This document shows, in pieces, positions 10,434 through 19,578 of a stretch of DNA of 49,913 nt. Positions within the stretch are counted from its first letter, which is position 1, and every line of letters begins with the position of its first letter. The translations under genes were made by a program, and so were the position numbers. Source of the stretch: Prochlorococcus sp. AG-409-N21 (GTDB lineage: Bacteria; Cyanobacteriota; Cyanobacteriia; PCC-6307; Cyanobiaceae); assembly GCA_003215415.1 (NCBI GenBank), contig QCKK01000002.1:1-49913 (forward strand), written 5' to 3'. The notes under the pieces are model-generated. The model was given only the letters and a program-made list of their open reading frames with translations. It was not told where the DNA came from and did no database searches.

Positions 10434-10452
10434 GGGTGCAACCGTCACACCC
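10434..10452. promoter_or_regulatory. Inverted repeat in the psaD leader/promoter region
   Basis: GGGTG (10434-10438) and CACCC (10448-10452) flank a 9-base spacer, about 75-90 bases upstream of the psaD start. A TTGCAC hexamer on the psaD strand lies inside it. This could be an operator or part of a -35 region. The arms are short, so chance is possible. Confidence 0.3.
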
Positions 10453-10481
10453 GTCAACATTATTTAGAAAAAATCTGGTCT

Positions 10482-11861
10482 TTATTTGACGTCTGCAATG
10501 GGGAAAAACACAGTAATACCGCTATCTCTTCGTTGCGTAAGCCGCCCACCTAGGCTTGCAAGCATTTGCTGAGTTGCAGCCTGACTTAATTGCAAACTAC
10601 CTGTAGTTGGGTTCCAACTTAGGACTGGCCCAAGCTGTTCCATTTCAAAATTAGTGGGTGGTCCTCCACTTGAAGACTTATTTAAATGAGCTTGATCAAG
10701 CATTTGCAACTTCAATCGAGGTCCTGCTGGGCGGAGCAAGAGCAATAATCTTCCACCAGAAGGCAATCCACGACTAATACGATCAATTAATCCACCTAAT
10801 ATTGGTTCCAATCGCTCAGAATCACTTAAAACCTTTGGCAAATCTGGGGTTATATCTAAAACCAGCTCAAGCCCCCTACGTTCCAACTGAGAAATCCACC
10901 CTGGAGATAAAAGTTCCAACATTCCACCCAAATCAGTGCTGGCAAGACGAGTAGTGTCATGCGGTTGACGATGCAACTCTGCAGCATTAAAAATCAAGCC
11001 AAACCTATCAATTTGTTCAGTACATTCAGAATCAATCTCTTTCAATCTCTGAAGCACAATTTCTGGGAGATCATCACGTCTAACAAGTGAACGAATAAAA
11101 GTCCTAATGGTTGCAAGAGGTGTTCGAACTTCATGAGTAAGTGCCTCAAGCAAAGTTATTTCAGAGTTTTGTTTATTAATTTCTTTAGATGTTTTAGGTT
11201 TTTCAAGAATTGGCTGAAGAGTAACGCTAGGAGCCATATCAGCCAATCTTTCAGACAACAGTGGCCAAAAAATCTTATCTAGAGATTCATGGCTTTTTAA
11301 TTGTCCTAAATCAGCTAATGCTTTCCGTAATTCATGCGCCTGAGAAGGGTCCTCATTCTTAAGTCGAAGATCCAACATGCTTAATAAATCGCTCATTGTT
11401 TCTTGATCACTACGCATGAGCAAATTTCTCTTGCCAGGTTGACCTTCCAAAGCGAGAGCAACCTGTACTTCAGGAGTAATTATTATTAAAAGAGGATCAT
11501 GACCGTCATCCTTTCGTAAAGGGAGTCTTTTGTACGTGCCTGAAATCGATTGATTTTCTGCAGTCTTAGAGCGAATGCGAGGAGGAGGCAAAAGACTTCC
11601 TTGAGAAGAATGTAGATTCTTGAGTTCATCTGGAGCCCAGACCCATCCCTGCATGCTGTTCAACAAATTGGGCTCATAAAGAGCTGGCAATGGGGCAGCT
11701 AGCCATACCCCTTTACTAGGAGGAGGCAGCAAAATTTCACCTTGAAGAATCTCCAAAGCTGCCCACCAAAGTCGCCGAACAGTTGATTCACTAGCTCTTC
11801 CAGGTCCAACACCTTGGGCCATTCTCTGCTGAATAGCAATATGTGTGACTTGAACATTCAC
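10482..11861 (-). CDS. Histidine-kinase-like protein with degenerate ATPase domain
   Basis: A 459-residue soluble protein with a clear dimerisation/phosphoacceptor segment, LTHEVRTPLATIRTFIRSLV, with the phospho-accepting-type His at residue 243. The N-terminal 220 residues resemble no domain I recognise. The C-terminal part is where HATPase_c should be, but the N-box position reads LEPILGGLIDRISRGLPSGG without the expected asparagines, and the G1 box DxGxG is replaced by LDQAHLNKSSSGG. A final GITVFFPI strand fits the fold. GTG at 11861 overlaps the rodA stop (GTGA). A phosphotransfer or scaffold role is possible; its partner is not visible. Confidence 0.72.
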   Translation of the reverse strand: MNVQVTHIAIQQRMAQGVGPGRASESTVRRLWWAALEILQGEILLPPPSKGVWLAAPLPALYEPNLLNSMQGWVWAPDELKNLHSSQGSLLPPPRIRSKTAENQSISGTYKRLPLRKDDGHDPLLIIITPEVQVALALEGQPGKRNLLMRSDQETMSDLLSMLDLRLKNEDPSQAHELRKALADLGQLKSHESLDKIFWPLLSERLADMAPSVTLQPILEKPKTSKEINKQNSEITLLEALTHEVRTPLATIRTFIRSLVRRDDLPEIVLQRLKEIDSECTEQIDRFGLIFNAAELHRQPHDTTRLASTDLGGMLELLSPGWISQLERRGLELVLDITPDLPKVLSDSERLEPILGGLIDRISRGLPSGGRLLLLLRPAGPRLKLQMLDQAHLNKSSSGGPPTNFEMEQLGPVLSWNPTTGSLQLSQAATQQMLASLGGRLTQRRDSGITVFFPIADVK

Positions 11862-13135
11862 CAGTTCTTAACGGATGTATTGCCTCTACGGGCAACAGAA
11901 ATACATAGACCAATAGCCATGAAATTTACCAATAGTGCAGTTCTTCCATAACTCATAAAAGGTAATGGAATTCCAGTGATTGGACCTAACCCAATGGTCA
12001 TAGAAATATTGACAACAACCTGAAACATCAACATCGTCCCAACACCAATTACAAGCAAGGACTCAAAGTCAGTTCTTGCTTGTTTAGCGACCTTGATTAA
12101 TCTAAGAATTAATAATCCATAACCAGCTATTACAAAGAATGTCCCTATAAAGCCTAATTCTTCTCCTAGAGCACTAAAAATAAAGTCAGTATGTTGCTCT
12201 GGAATAAAACGAAGCTTTGTCAATTGACCCTGAAGTAAACCATTGCCTAATAAACCGCCAGAGCCTATTCCTACAGTGCTTTGCATGAGATGATATCCAC
12301 CTCCTAAAGGATCTTTTGCGGGGTCAAGAAAAAGCACCAAGCGATCCCTTTGATAATCCTTTAAACCATGCAGCCACAACCATGGTGTAAGTAATGCAAT
12401 TGAGCTTTGCAGAGCCATTGCAATACTTGCAGAGAACTTTTTAAACGGAAGGGACCTATAAGCCAACACTCCCATAAGAGGTATCCAAATGATCAATGCA
12501 ACTGGAAAAACACCTGCAAGTATTGCAGTTGCTATGGACAAAACCACAAGTAATACCCACTCCAAGGGCATCCCAGCCCAATACAACATTGTTAAAAGTA
12601 AAGCTCCAAAAACCAATGAAGTCCCTAGATCAGGCTGAATAAAAACAAGAAGCCACGGTAAAGCGATAACAAATAAAGGCTTCAGCAAATCAACAGGACG
12701 TTCTATCGATTTTTGATCCAATACTGCCGCCAAAAGAAGAATGACTGCCAACTTTGCAAACTCTGAGGGCTGAATATTCAATCCAGCAATACTTAGCCAG
12801 CGCTGTGCTCCAAGGGCTGAAGAGCCTACAAGCCTTACTGCGACAAGACTCAACACAGTAATGCCATATATAGGAATTAAAAATGGCCTCAATCTCTGTA
12901 TAGGTATTTGAGCTAAACCAAACGCTATAGAAACTCCTAAAGCTGCCGTTATCCAATGGTGATACCAATCCGCATAATTTGCTTGTCTTTGTGTACTGGC
13001 AATCAAGATTCCAGAAAGAAAGACCATTCCAAGTGGGATGCCCCAAAGAACATAATCAAAATCTTTCCACTTTCTTAGGCGCCTTGAAGGAAAGAAAAAT
13101 CTTGCACTTCTTTGCCTAAAAAAACTTTGAAACAT
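11858..13135 (-). CDS. rodA: Rod shape-determining protein RodA (SEDS glycosyltransferase)
   Basis: SEDS-family peptidoglycan polymerase of the elongation machinery. The 425-residue protein has about ten hydrophobic spans and the family motifs: GLNIQPSEFAKLAVILLLA, FIQPDLGTSLVFGALLL, GIGSGGLLGNGLLQGQLTKLRFIPEQHTDFIFSALGEELGF and GLGPITGIPLPFMSYGRTALL. RodA and FtsW are similar; RodA is favoured because the sequence starts directly with the transmembrane core and the gene lies beside mrp rather than in a division cluster. ATG at 13135 is 3 bases after the mrp stop, and the 3' end overlaps the kinase-like gene. Confidence 0.88.
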   Translation of the reverse strand: MFQSFFRQRSARFFFPSRRLRKWKDFDYVLWGIPLGMVFLSGILIASTQRQANYADWYHHWITAALGVSIAFGLAQIPIQRLRPFLIPIYGITVLSLVAVRLVGSSALGAQRWLSIAGLNIQPSEFAKLAVILLLAAVLDQKSIERPVDLLKPLFVIALPWLLVFIQPDLGTSLVFGALLLTMLYWAGMPLEWVLLVVLSIATAILAGVFPVALIIWIPLMGVLAYRSLPFKKFSASIAMALQSSIALLTPWLWLHGLKDYQRDRLVLFLDPAKDPLGGGYHLMQSTVGIGSGGLLGNGLLQGQLTKLRFIPEQHTDFIFSALGEELGFIGTFFVIAGYGLLILRLIKVAKQARTDFESLLVIGVGTMLMFQVVVNISMTIGLGPITGIPLPFMSYGRTALLVNFMAIGLCISVARRGNTSVKNW

Positions 13136-13138
13136 CTT

Positions 13139-14215
13139 TCAAATTTGCTTTTCAACTTCCTTTAATACCTTTAAAGCCAATTCTCTGAAAGCTTTAGCGC
13201 TTAAAGAATTGGGATGACTATCGACTATGGGATGTCCAAGATCTCCTCCCTGTTGCAAAAGCATTTCCATAGGTATTTGAGCCAATAAAAGAACCTCATT
13301 CTCCATAGCCAATTGCTTACCTCCCCCTTTACCAAAGATCTCATAACTTTTATCAGGGGCGTCAGGTGGAACAAATGCAGTCATATTTTCTACAACGCCT
13401 AAAACAGGAATATCCATTTGCCTAAACATTGCCAATCCCCTCCGAGAATCCTCTAAAGAAACTATTTGCGGAGTTGTAACTATTACAACCCCAGTCATAG
13501 GGACTGCTTGCGCCAAAGACAGCTGTGCATCTCCAGTCCCAGGAGGAAGATCAACAACCAAAACATCTTTTTGTCCCCAAGTTGCTTGAAATAAGAATTG
13601 GCGAATGATTCCGTTAAGCATTGGCCCACGCCAAATAACAGGTTGATTTTTATCTATAAGTAAACCCATAGAAATCATTGAGATACCAAAACTTTCTATA
13701 GGCACAATCTTTTGATCTGAGCCAGAGCCACTCACTTCTGGAGTTTGTTCAGCCACTCCAAGCATTATTGGAGTATTAGGCCCATAAATGTCCGCATCCA
13801 ATAAGCCAACTTTTAAACCCTGCTGAGCCAATGCACAGGCAAGATTGACAGCAACTGTGCTCTTACCTACTCCCCCCTTACCACTACTTACAGCAATTAT
13901 TTTCTTAACACCCGGTATCTCCTGTAACGGAGAGAGTTGACCATGTCCAGCTTGACCAATTGCACTTTTTTCAGATGGCATACCTACTTCTATTTGAACT
14001 TGACTAATTCCTTCTAAAGACGAAAGCAATTCCCTAGCTTCTTTAGCCAATCGATCCCTTTGACTTATTGCAAAGTCGGGCAAAGTCATTCTCAATACAA
14101 CCTTAGGAGGTTCCACACGTATCTGATCAAACCAACCCAAATCCAAAACGGAACGACCAGTACCAGCGTCTTTAACCATCGCCAACATGTTTCGCACTTG
14201 GTCGACAATGGTCAT
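13139..14215 (-). CDS. mrp: Mrp/ApbC family iron-sulfur carrier ATPase
   Basis: P-loop ATPase of the Mrp/NBP35 family, thought to carry and insert Fe-S clusters. An N-terminal MIP18/DUF59 domain occupies residues 1-85. The deviant Walker A GKGGVGKST is at residues 112-120, followed by LLDADIYGPNTPIMLG, DVLVVDLPPGTGDAQLS and GVVENMTAF. The usual C-terminal CxxC cluster ligand is not present in this translation. Length (358) is normal. Divergent from hemF across a 157-base gap; start ATG at 14215. It leads the mrp-rodA-kinase run. Confidence 0.92.
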   Translation of the reverse strand: MTIVDQVRNMLAMVKDAGTGRSVLDLGWFDQIRVEPPKVVLRMTLPDFAISQRDRLAKEARELLSSLEGISQVQIEVGMPSEKSAIGQAGHGQLSPLQEIPGVKKIIAVSSGKGGVGKSTVAVNLACALAQQGLKVGLLDADIYGPNTPIMLGVAEQTPEVSGSGSDQKIVPIESFGISMISMGLLIDKNQPVIWRGPMLNGIIRQFLFQATWGQKDVLVVDLPPGTGDAQLSLAQAVPMTGVVIVTTPQIVSLEDSRRGLAMFRQMDIPVLGVVENMTAFVPPDAPDKSYEIFGKGGGKQLAMENEVLLLAQIPMEMLLQQGGDLGHPIVDSHPNSLSAKAFRELALKVLKEVEKQI

Positions 14216-14372
14216 AACTTCTAATCAGATGAGACAAATCCTAAACATTGCTGTGGAGTAGCCTCAATTTGGCTGTAAATCTTTCAAATAGACAAAAGCA
14301 CCATTCATTTTCCAATAAAGGTCTTCAGCAAGCTATCCAATCCTTTATTCAAAACTGACCAACCCAAAAAAC

Positions 14373-15440
14373 ATGGAAGATTCTAAAACTCAAGAAATAT
14401 CTATTCAAAAACCATTATCTATGCCTCCAGCTGATTCAAGACAGCAAGCTAGAACACTAGTAATGAAGCTGCAAGATGACATATGTGCAGGGCTAGAACT
14501 CACAGATGGATTAGGCAAATTCAAAGAAGAATCTTGGGATAGACCAGAAGGAGGAGGCGGTCGATCAAGAGTAATGAGCGAAGGCGAAATATTTGAACAG
14601 GGGGGAGTGAATTTTTCAGAAGTAGAAGGCACAGAGCTTCCACCATCAATACTTAATCAAAGACCAGAAGCAAAAGGACATTCTTGGTTCGCGACAGGAA
14701 CTTCAATGGTGCTGCACCCAAGGAATCCATATTTACCTACAGTCCATTTAAATTACCGATATTTCGAGGCTGGTCCGGTTTGGTGGTTTGGTGGTGGTGC
14801 TGACTTAACTCCTTATTACCCATTTTTAGAAGATGCACGCCATTTTCATAAAACTCATAAAGCAGCTTGTGATTCAATCAACCCTGAATTTCATAAAGTA
14901 TTCAAGCCATGGTGTGATGAATATTTTTATTTAAAACATCGTAAAGAAACACGCGGCATTGGAGGAATCTTTTACGACTACCAAGATGGATCTGGCCTCT
15001 TATATAAAGGACAAAATCAGAACGGAAATGCCGCAAAGATATCTCAAGACATTGGTAAGCAATCAACTTCTTGGGATCAACTATATAGTTTAGCAAAATC
15101 ATGCGGAGAAGCTTTTTTACCTGCATATATTCCAATTATCAAAAAAAGAAAAAATCAACCTTATGGAGAGAAAGAAAGACAATTCCAACTTTATCGACGC
15201 GGGCGTTATGTTGAATTCAATCTTGTTTGGGATCGTGGAACTATTTTCGGCCTTCAAACAAATGGAAGGACGGAATCAATACTTATGTCTTTACCCCCTT
15301 TAGTTAGATGGGAATATGGATACAAACCACCGGAGAATTCTAGAGAATCCTTGCTAACAAAAGTATTTAACCGCCCTCAGGACTGGCTAGGAGATAAAAC
15401 ATTAGAGAAAAAACTAGAAAGTCACAATGCAATTGATTGA
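14373..15440 (+). CDS. hemF: Oxygen-dependent coproporphyrinogen III oxidase
   Basis: Converts coproporphyrinogen III to protoporphyrinogen IX with O2, on the path to heme and chlorophyll. The 355-residue protein has the HemF signature: [56 protein letters not shown] and [10 protein letters not shown], then [16 protein letters not shown] near the C-terminus. ATG at 14373. It converges on the amidase-like gene, with a perfect palindrome spanning the junction. The product feeds the heme used by the ho1/peb cassette at 28-30 kb. Confidence 0.97.
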   Translation: MEDSKTQEISIQKPLSMPPADSRQQARTLVMKLQDDICAGLELTDGLGKFKEESWDRPEGGGGRSRVMSEGEIFEQGGVNFSEVEGTELPPSILNQRPEAKGHSWFATGTSMVLHPRNPYLPTVHLNYRYFEAGPVWWFGGGADLTPYYPFLEDARHFHKTHKAACDSINPEFHKVFKPWCDEYFYLKHRKETRGIGGIFYDYQDGSGLLYKGQNQNGNAAKISQDIGKQSTSWDQLYSLAKSCGEAFLPAYIPIIKKRKNQPYGEKERQFQLYRRGRYVEFNLVWDRGTIFGLQTNGRTESILMSLPPLVRWEYGYKPPENSRESLLTKVFNRPQDWLGDKTLEKKLESHNAID

Positions 15441-15460
15441 TTAATCATTTTTGATTAATC
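15439..15460. terminator. Palindromic hairpin shared by hemF and the convergent gene
   Basis: GATTAATCA (15439-15447), a TTTT loop, then TGATTAATC (15452-15460): a perfect 9-base-pair hairpin that overlaps the hemF stop codon and encodes the C-terminus and stop of the opposite gene. AT-rich, so a weak stem, but placed where a bidirectional terminator would be useful. Confidence 0.4.
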
Positions 15461-16236
15461 CCAGTTTGAATCGCGTTAACTATTCTGATAGCAATTGAAT
15501 CAATTGTTGCATCTCTCAAGAGTGGATCTCTCAATCTCTTTTCAAGTTCACCTTCAAGTTTGCCAATCTCCAAAATCCTAATCCCACGCTTTGGTGCTCC
15601 AAGCCCTCCTCTAAAAAACAATGGATATCTCCCAAAGGTTTTTGCCAAACTTTCATCTATTTGATTTAAGTCATTAGTTAAAGCTGGAATCAATCCTGAA
15701 CCATGACCATCCTTACCATAAGAATCAAAATGAATTTCAAGAACATATCCCCCCTGCTTAGAATGTTCAGCACCTACTGACCAATTAGTTCTAGGATCAT
15801 TTTCTTCAACAATAGTTCTTACTCCCGGGTCATAAGAATTTATATTCAATCCTGCAATTCGTCCTAATTCCACTATTGCATTTTGGACTTTAATATTCCA
15901 AAAAAGTTCATCTGAAATAGATGAATACATTGGAGAAAATCCTTTAATAGCAACTGCCTCACCAGAAGTGCCAGAGCCATAAATTCCTTGGGAGTCTGCA
16001 TGTCCTGCCATTACTAAAATAGATATTTTTCGTGATACTTTTTTCGCACCAACCCACTCACTTTTTAAATTAACTTTTGGCCCTAAAAAATCATCTTCAA
16101 TTGTTGGTACAGACGATGGTAAGTATAAAGAAGTTTCTGAATTAGAAAAATCTAAAATCCTTGCAAAAACAAGGCCAATAATTAAACCGATGACAATCCC
16201 CAAAACAATTTTGAATTGTTTTCTTTGCAAAGACAT
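15445..16236 (-). CDS. Membrane-anchored N-acetylmuramoyl-L-alanine amidase-like protein
   Basis: A 263-residue protein with one N-terminal membrane span (residues 9-28, IVLGIVIGLIIGLVFARIL), then an extracytoplasmic domain. ILVMAGHADSQG and the later YVLEIHFDSYGKDGHGSGLI resemble the first zinc-histidine strand and the 'S.HaNa' strand of zinc-dependent Amidase_3 enzymes. RIAGLNINSYDPGVRTIVEEND fits between them. The GLGAPKRGIRILEIGK segment fits the following 'v..yPSvLvEig' strand. Start ATG at 16236, 3 bases after the CCB-like gene. The match is by pattern only; cell-wall hydrolysis is an inference. Confidence 0.5.
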   Translation of the reverse strand: MSLQRKQFKIVLGIVIGLIIGLVFARILDFSNSETSLYLPSSVPTIEDDFLGPKVNLKSEWVGAKKVSRKISILVMAGHADSQGIYGSGTSGEAVAIKGFSPMYSSISDELFWNIKVQNAIVELGRIAGLNINSYDPGVRTIVEENDPRTNWSVGAEHSKQGGYVLEIHFDSYGKDGHGSGLIPALTNDLNQIDESLAKTFGRYPLFFRGGLGAPKRGIRILEIGKLEGELEKRLRDPLLRDATIDSIAIRIVNAIQTGINQK

Positions 16237-16239
16237 TAT

Positions 16240-16797
16240 TCAAATTGGGGAAGAAAGCAATGAACCATCACTCGATAAATCAAGGTTCTTAGATAGCTCA
16301 TTTTCCAGAGCAATCAATTCATCCCTATGTGCTCTAATTCTCAAAACACTACCTATTCTTTCAGGAGAATTCATTAAGCGCATCTCCAAAGCTTCTATTC
16401 GACTTGCACGTTGCCTATAAATAATTCCAGCGAGAGGTCCTCCCAGGCAACTAAGCAGAAGTGGCCACCAACCGAATGATGGATGCAATTGGATAATGAC
16501 CAAACCCAAGCATCCTGCTCCTAAGCCCCCAAGCACAGATAAAAAGACTGCCAACAACCGGCTTGAATTTACATTGCCTTGAAATCTAAGAATCTGTTTA
16601 TCAGAATCTCCTCCATTATTCTTCCAACCTCTATCAAGAAGCCAATGGGTAATACCATCTAAAACCTCTAATGGTGGCTTAGAAGAATGAACATCAATTG
16701 TTGTCGTGCGATCCTTGCTGGCAGCTCTTAGAAAAAAGACCAATCCAATTGCCAAAAGAATAGTTAGCAATAATGTTGAGGAAAAAGTTGCTTGCAT
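16240..16797 (-). CDS. Cofactor assembly of complex C (CCB2/CCB4-like) membrane protein
   Basis: A 185-residue membrane protein with a span at residues 5-24 and two more around residues 80-125, ending in a helical RASRIEALEMRLMNSPERIGSVL segment. The layout and text (FFLRAASKDRTTTIDVHS, VLDGITHWLLDRGW) match my memory of cyanobacterial CCB2/CCB4-like proteins. Plant CCB2/CCB4 attach heme c(n) covalently to cytochrome b6 of the b6f complex. It is followed 3 bases later by the amidase-like gene, so the two are probably co-transcribed. The assignment rests on recall of the family, not on a catalytic motif. Confidence 0.6.
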   Translation of the reverse strand: MQATFSSTLLLTILLAIGLVFFLRAASKDRTTTIDVHSSKPPLEVLDGITHWLLDRGWKNNGGDSDKQILRFQGNVNSSRLLAVFLSVLGGLGAGCLGLVIIQLHPSFGWWPLLLSCLGGPLAGIIYRQRASRIEALEMRLMNSPERIGSVLRIRAHRDELIALENELSKNLDLSSDGSLLSSPI

Positions 16798-17021
16798 TTC
16801 AATAATTTTGAGTACCTACTAACCCTTTCAGGCAGTTATAAACCATGTGGGGAAGAGCGTCTTTTCAAAGACTCCTTGATTCCTTGAGAACAAATCTAAT
16901 CCCAAATCAACTTACAAGTTTTTAAAAGCCCCTCAAAAAGTTTCAAATATCTTTTCTTACTTTAGTAACTAGGCTGCTCTAGACAATCTTGAAATAATTT
17001 AGTTTCTAACCCTACAAACCT

Positions 17022-17666
17022 ATGGCAAATTCCAAACCCCAGTCTCGAAATTTTGCGGTCTTCGATGGTGATCTTGATGAAGACTGGTTTCGCAAATTCG
17101 ACAAAAACAAGGCAATTGCAGTTGATACTGAAGCAATGGGGTTAATACATGGGCGAGATCGGCTTTGTTTAGTTCAGCTATGCAATCAATCTGATGAAGT
17201 CGCTTGTATCAGAATCTCACCAGGGCAAACCTCAGCCCCAAAGTTACAAGCCTTGATGGAAAACCAAGCAATTGAAAAGGTTTTCCATTTTGCTCGTTTC
17301 GACATAGCAGCTTTGGCTAGCGGACTTGGAATAGAAGTTAAGTCAGTTTTCTGTACAAAAGTTGCCAGCAAAATTGCCCGCACGTACAGCCCTCGTCATG
17401 GGCTCAAAGATGTAATTCTTGAACTGGTAGGCGTAGAACTAGACAAACAAGCACAAAGTAGCGATTGGGGAAAAGTAGAGGAATTGAGCGAAGCCCAACT
17501 TAGATATGCTGCAAATGATGCTCGCTATCTCCTACAAGCAAGAGATCAATTGGAAAAAATGCTTCATAGAGAACAACGTTGGGAACTCACTAAACGATGC
17601 TTTAAGTGCATTAATGTCTTTTCTGAACTAGATAGGATGCGCTTCAATCATGTTTTTGAACATTAG
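17022..17666 (+). CDS. rnd: Ribonuclease D-type 3'-5' exonuclease
   Basis: DEDDy exonuclease acting on RNA 3' ends. The 214-residue protein is a stand-alone catalytic domain without the HRDC domains of E. coli RNase D. Exo I is AVDTEAMGL (Asp and Glu), Exo II is VFHFARFDIAAL, and Exo III is YAANDARYLLQ with the tyrosine and aspartate. SPRHGLKDVILELVGVELDK sits between. ATG at 17022; the upstream 224 bases hold no gene and probably the promoter. Small RNase D-like proteins of this type are common in cyanobacteria. Confidence 0.9.
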   Translation: MANSKPQSRNFAVFDGDLDEDWFRKFDKNKAIAVDTEAMGLIHGRDRLCLVQLCNQSDEVACIRISPGQTSAPKLQALMENQAIEKVFHFARFDIAALASGLGIEVKSVFCTKVASKIARTYSPRHGLKDVILELVGVELDKQAQSSDWGKVEELSEAQLRYAANDARYLLQARDQLEKMLHREQRWELTKRCFKCINVFSELDRMRFNHVFEH

Positions 17667-17678
17667 TTGATAGGCATC

Positions 17679-17948
17679 TCAATCTTCAACCATAAAATTT
17701 TCATCTGCTGCCAAAGCTTCAAGCAATTTATCTAGTGTCTTTGCTGGGGGATCCTCATCGGAATTTCTTTTCATTTTTAAATCGTCCAACATATTCTTGG
17801 CTATAGCCATTTTGGAAGCAGAATCTCTAAGGCCTTGCTTTGCAGCATGGATATCAACCTGTCTTCTTGCAGAAGCAAGGCTAATGCTTAAATGATTGGC
17901 TAACTCGCCACAGATTTTCAAATAAGAATGGTTCTCAATTGGTGTCAT
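17679..17948 (-). CDS. Small conserved hypothetical protein
   Basis: An 89-residue acidic, alanine-rich, probably all-helical protein with no recognised domain. It starts with ATG at 17948 and converges on the exonuclease gene with a 12-base gap. Helices are predicted from ICGELANHLSISLASARRQVDIHAAKQGL and from the C-terminal AKTLDKLLEALAADENFMVED. Codon use resembles its neighbours and no competing frame is better, so I accept it as a gene. Function unknown. Confidence 0.6.
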   Translation of the reverse strand: MTPIENHSYLKICGELANHLSISLASARRQVDIHAAKQGLRDSASKMAIAKNMLDDLKMKRNSDEDPPAKTLDKLLEALAADENFMVED

Positions 17949-18013
17949 GAAAAATTATCTACCTTTTTAAGTATTAATAATAAGACTCAAAGATTTGTGA
18001 TGCTTGTCATTTA

Positions 18014-19318
18014 TCAGAGCAAACACTCCAAGAGAAGTGAAGCAAGAGCTTCACTCCCTCCAGAGGGACCCATGCGATGAATCCCAATCTGTCCCATCCT
18101 TCTTCTTAAAGGTTTTTCCTTCAATAAAAATTGCAACCTCTCGGCCATGAGCAGAGGGCTTCTACATGAAATAACCGCACCACCTAATAGGCGACTTTGT
18201 CTCTTGGCAAAACCATATCCAAATTGAGGTCCATTACCAGGCAAAGACAATGCCGGTGTTCCTAACCCAACCAATTGTTCAGTAGCTGTCCCAGCAGTAG
18301 TCAGGCCAACCTCAGCCCAAGATACCCATTTCGCAAATCTCCCAGTTCCAAAAATAAACTGCTTTAAACCCTTGCTATAAAAATAATCACAATCAATCTG
18401 CTGCCTATCTTTATGACTTGAACGATATCCAGCACTTTCTAAAAAAACTTTAAGTTCTTCAAATTTAGGTTGTTCACTAAGTGCAACAAGAATTGCAATA
18501 GGTTCATCTATATAAAGTTCCTCAATTGCATCGAGCAATCTCTCAAAATTTTGAACTGCCTCTGGAGATCGGCTACCACAAAGAAGAATTAAGCGGCGTT
18601 TGTTGTTTAAGAAACTAGGAAAATTGGTAATTTGCAATCCATCCATCATTGGGTTTCCAGGAGCCATCGCCTCTACGCCATTCCGCCTTAATGCCCTTGC
18701 TGTCAATTCATCTCGAACTGCAACGATTTTGCATCTAAAAGAACGCATCAAAATCCATTCCCAAGGATCCCACTCTGTACCTTTGAAACGATGGTAATAA
18801 TCACTAATCGCTCTGCCAGGACCACTTCTCCAGGTGTAATCACTTTTAGGCGTACCAATAAATCCATAATTAGCCCCACTGCTCCAGGCAAAAAATAATG
18901 GGAGCAAATCGCCTACCGCTAAAACCTGTTGGCCTCCATTAACAGCTTCTCTCAAGCATTGCCATTGAGACCAAGTGATCTGTATTAATCCAAAAGCGAT
19001 ATCGGAAAGAAAATCAAAGAAACTTTGATTACTAAAACCTCCACTGGGCAAACACGCAGAAGGTCCTATACGTCGCAGCCACCCCTCAGAAATTGCATTT
19101 TCAAAGGCTTTACCTTCACCGACTAAGGGCAAAACATTCAAAGAAATTGAGGGATTTTGTTTATGCAAAGCCTCTAATACACGTACTGCAATTTGATCTT
19201 CTCCATGTCCATTGCAAAGAATAAGTAGAGAGTGAGTCCCCTCACTGATACGATCCGCAGGAGGGGACTCAAATTCCCTACTGGCGGCATGGCCAAGCGG
19301 TAAGGCAGAGGATTGCAA
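18014..19318 (-). CDS. Lipid-A-disaccharide synthase-like glycosyltransferase
   Basis: Cyanobacterial LpxB-related protein with a GT-B fold. The conserved part starts at SLLILCNGHGEDQIAVRVLEALH and continues through AVGDLLPLFFAW, AVRDELTARALRRNGV, APGNPMMDGL, RRLILLCGSRSPEA and a nucleotide-sugar-type segment AEVGLTTAGTATEQLVGLGTPALSLPGNGPQF. The start is unclear: no ATG, GTG or TTG lies in frame between the tRNA-Cys antisense region and the conserved strand. The nearest is a TTG at 19318 opposite the tRNA anticodon; the frame stays open to 19435. Function may be envelope glycolipid synthesis, but true LpxB activity is not implied. Confidence 0.8.
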   Translation of the reverse strand: MQSSALPLGHAASREFESPPADRISEGTHSLLILCNGHGEDQIAVRVLEALHKQNPSISLNVLPLVGEGKAFENAISEGWLRRIGPSACLPSGGFSNQSFFDFLSDIAFGLIQITWSQWQCLREAVNGGQQVLAVGDLLPLFFAWSSGANYGFIGTPKSDYTWRSGPGRAISDYYHRFKGTEWDPWEWILMRSFRCKIVAVRDELTARALRRNGVEAMAPGNPMMDGLQITNFPSFLNNKRRLILLCGSRSPEAVQNFERLLDAIEELYIDEPIAILVALSEQPKFEELKVFLESAGYRSSHKDRQQIDCDYFYSKGLKQFIFGTGRFAKWVSWAEVGLTTAGTATEQLVGLGTPALSLPGNGPQFGYGFAKRQSRLLGGAVISCRSPLLMAERLQFLLKEKPLRRRMGQIGIHRMGPSGGSEALASLLLECLL

Positions 19319-19353
19319 ATCCTTTATCCCCAGTTCGAATCTGGGTGCCGCCT
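19283..19353 (+). tRNA. tRNA-Cys (anticodon GCA)
   Basis: A 71-base cloverleaf. The acceptor GGCGGCA (19283-19289) pairs with TGCCGCC (19346-19352) and the discriminator is T at 19353, the identity base for cysteine tRNA. The anticodon loop TTGCAAA has GCA at 19315-19317, and the T arm is CCCCAGTTCGAATCTGGG. It lies antisense to the 5' extension of the glycosyltransferase frame and marks the left edge of the accessory island. Confidence 0.96.
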
Positions 19354-19578
19354 TCTTACCTCTCTTGAACCCAATCCCTGTCATAAGTTGCAGGAACTCG
19401 ATTATTAGGTCTCTTTTCCTAATCCTTTTTGGCATTCAAACCGGAATGTGAGTGGAATGTAAGTGGAGCTACTGATCGACCAAACTTGTAACCATTTCCT
19501 AGTTTCCCAGACCTCATATTCCTTTGCCAAAATGAGAGCGAAGGACTAACTGAAGATTTAGTTTCACGTTCTCATCTT

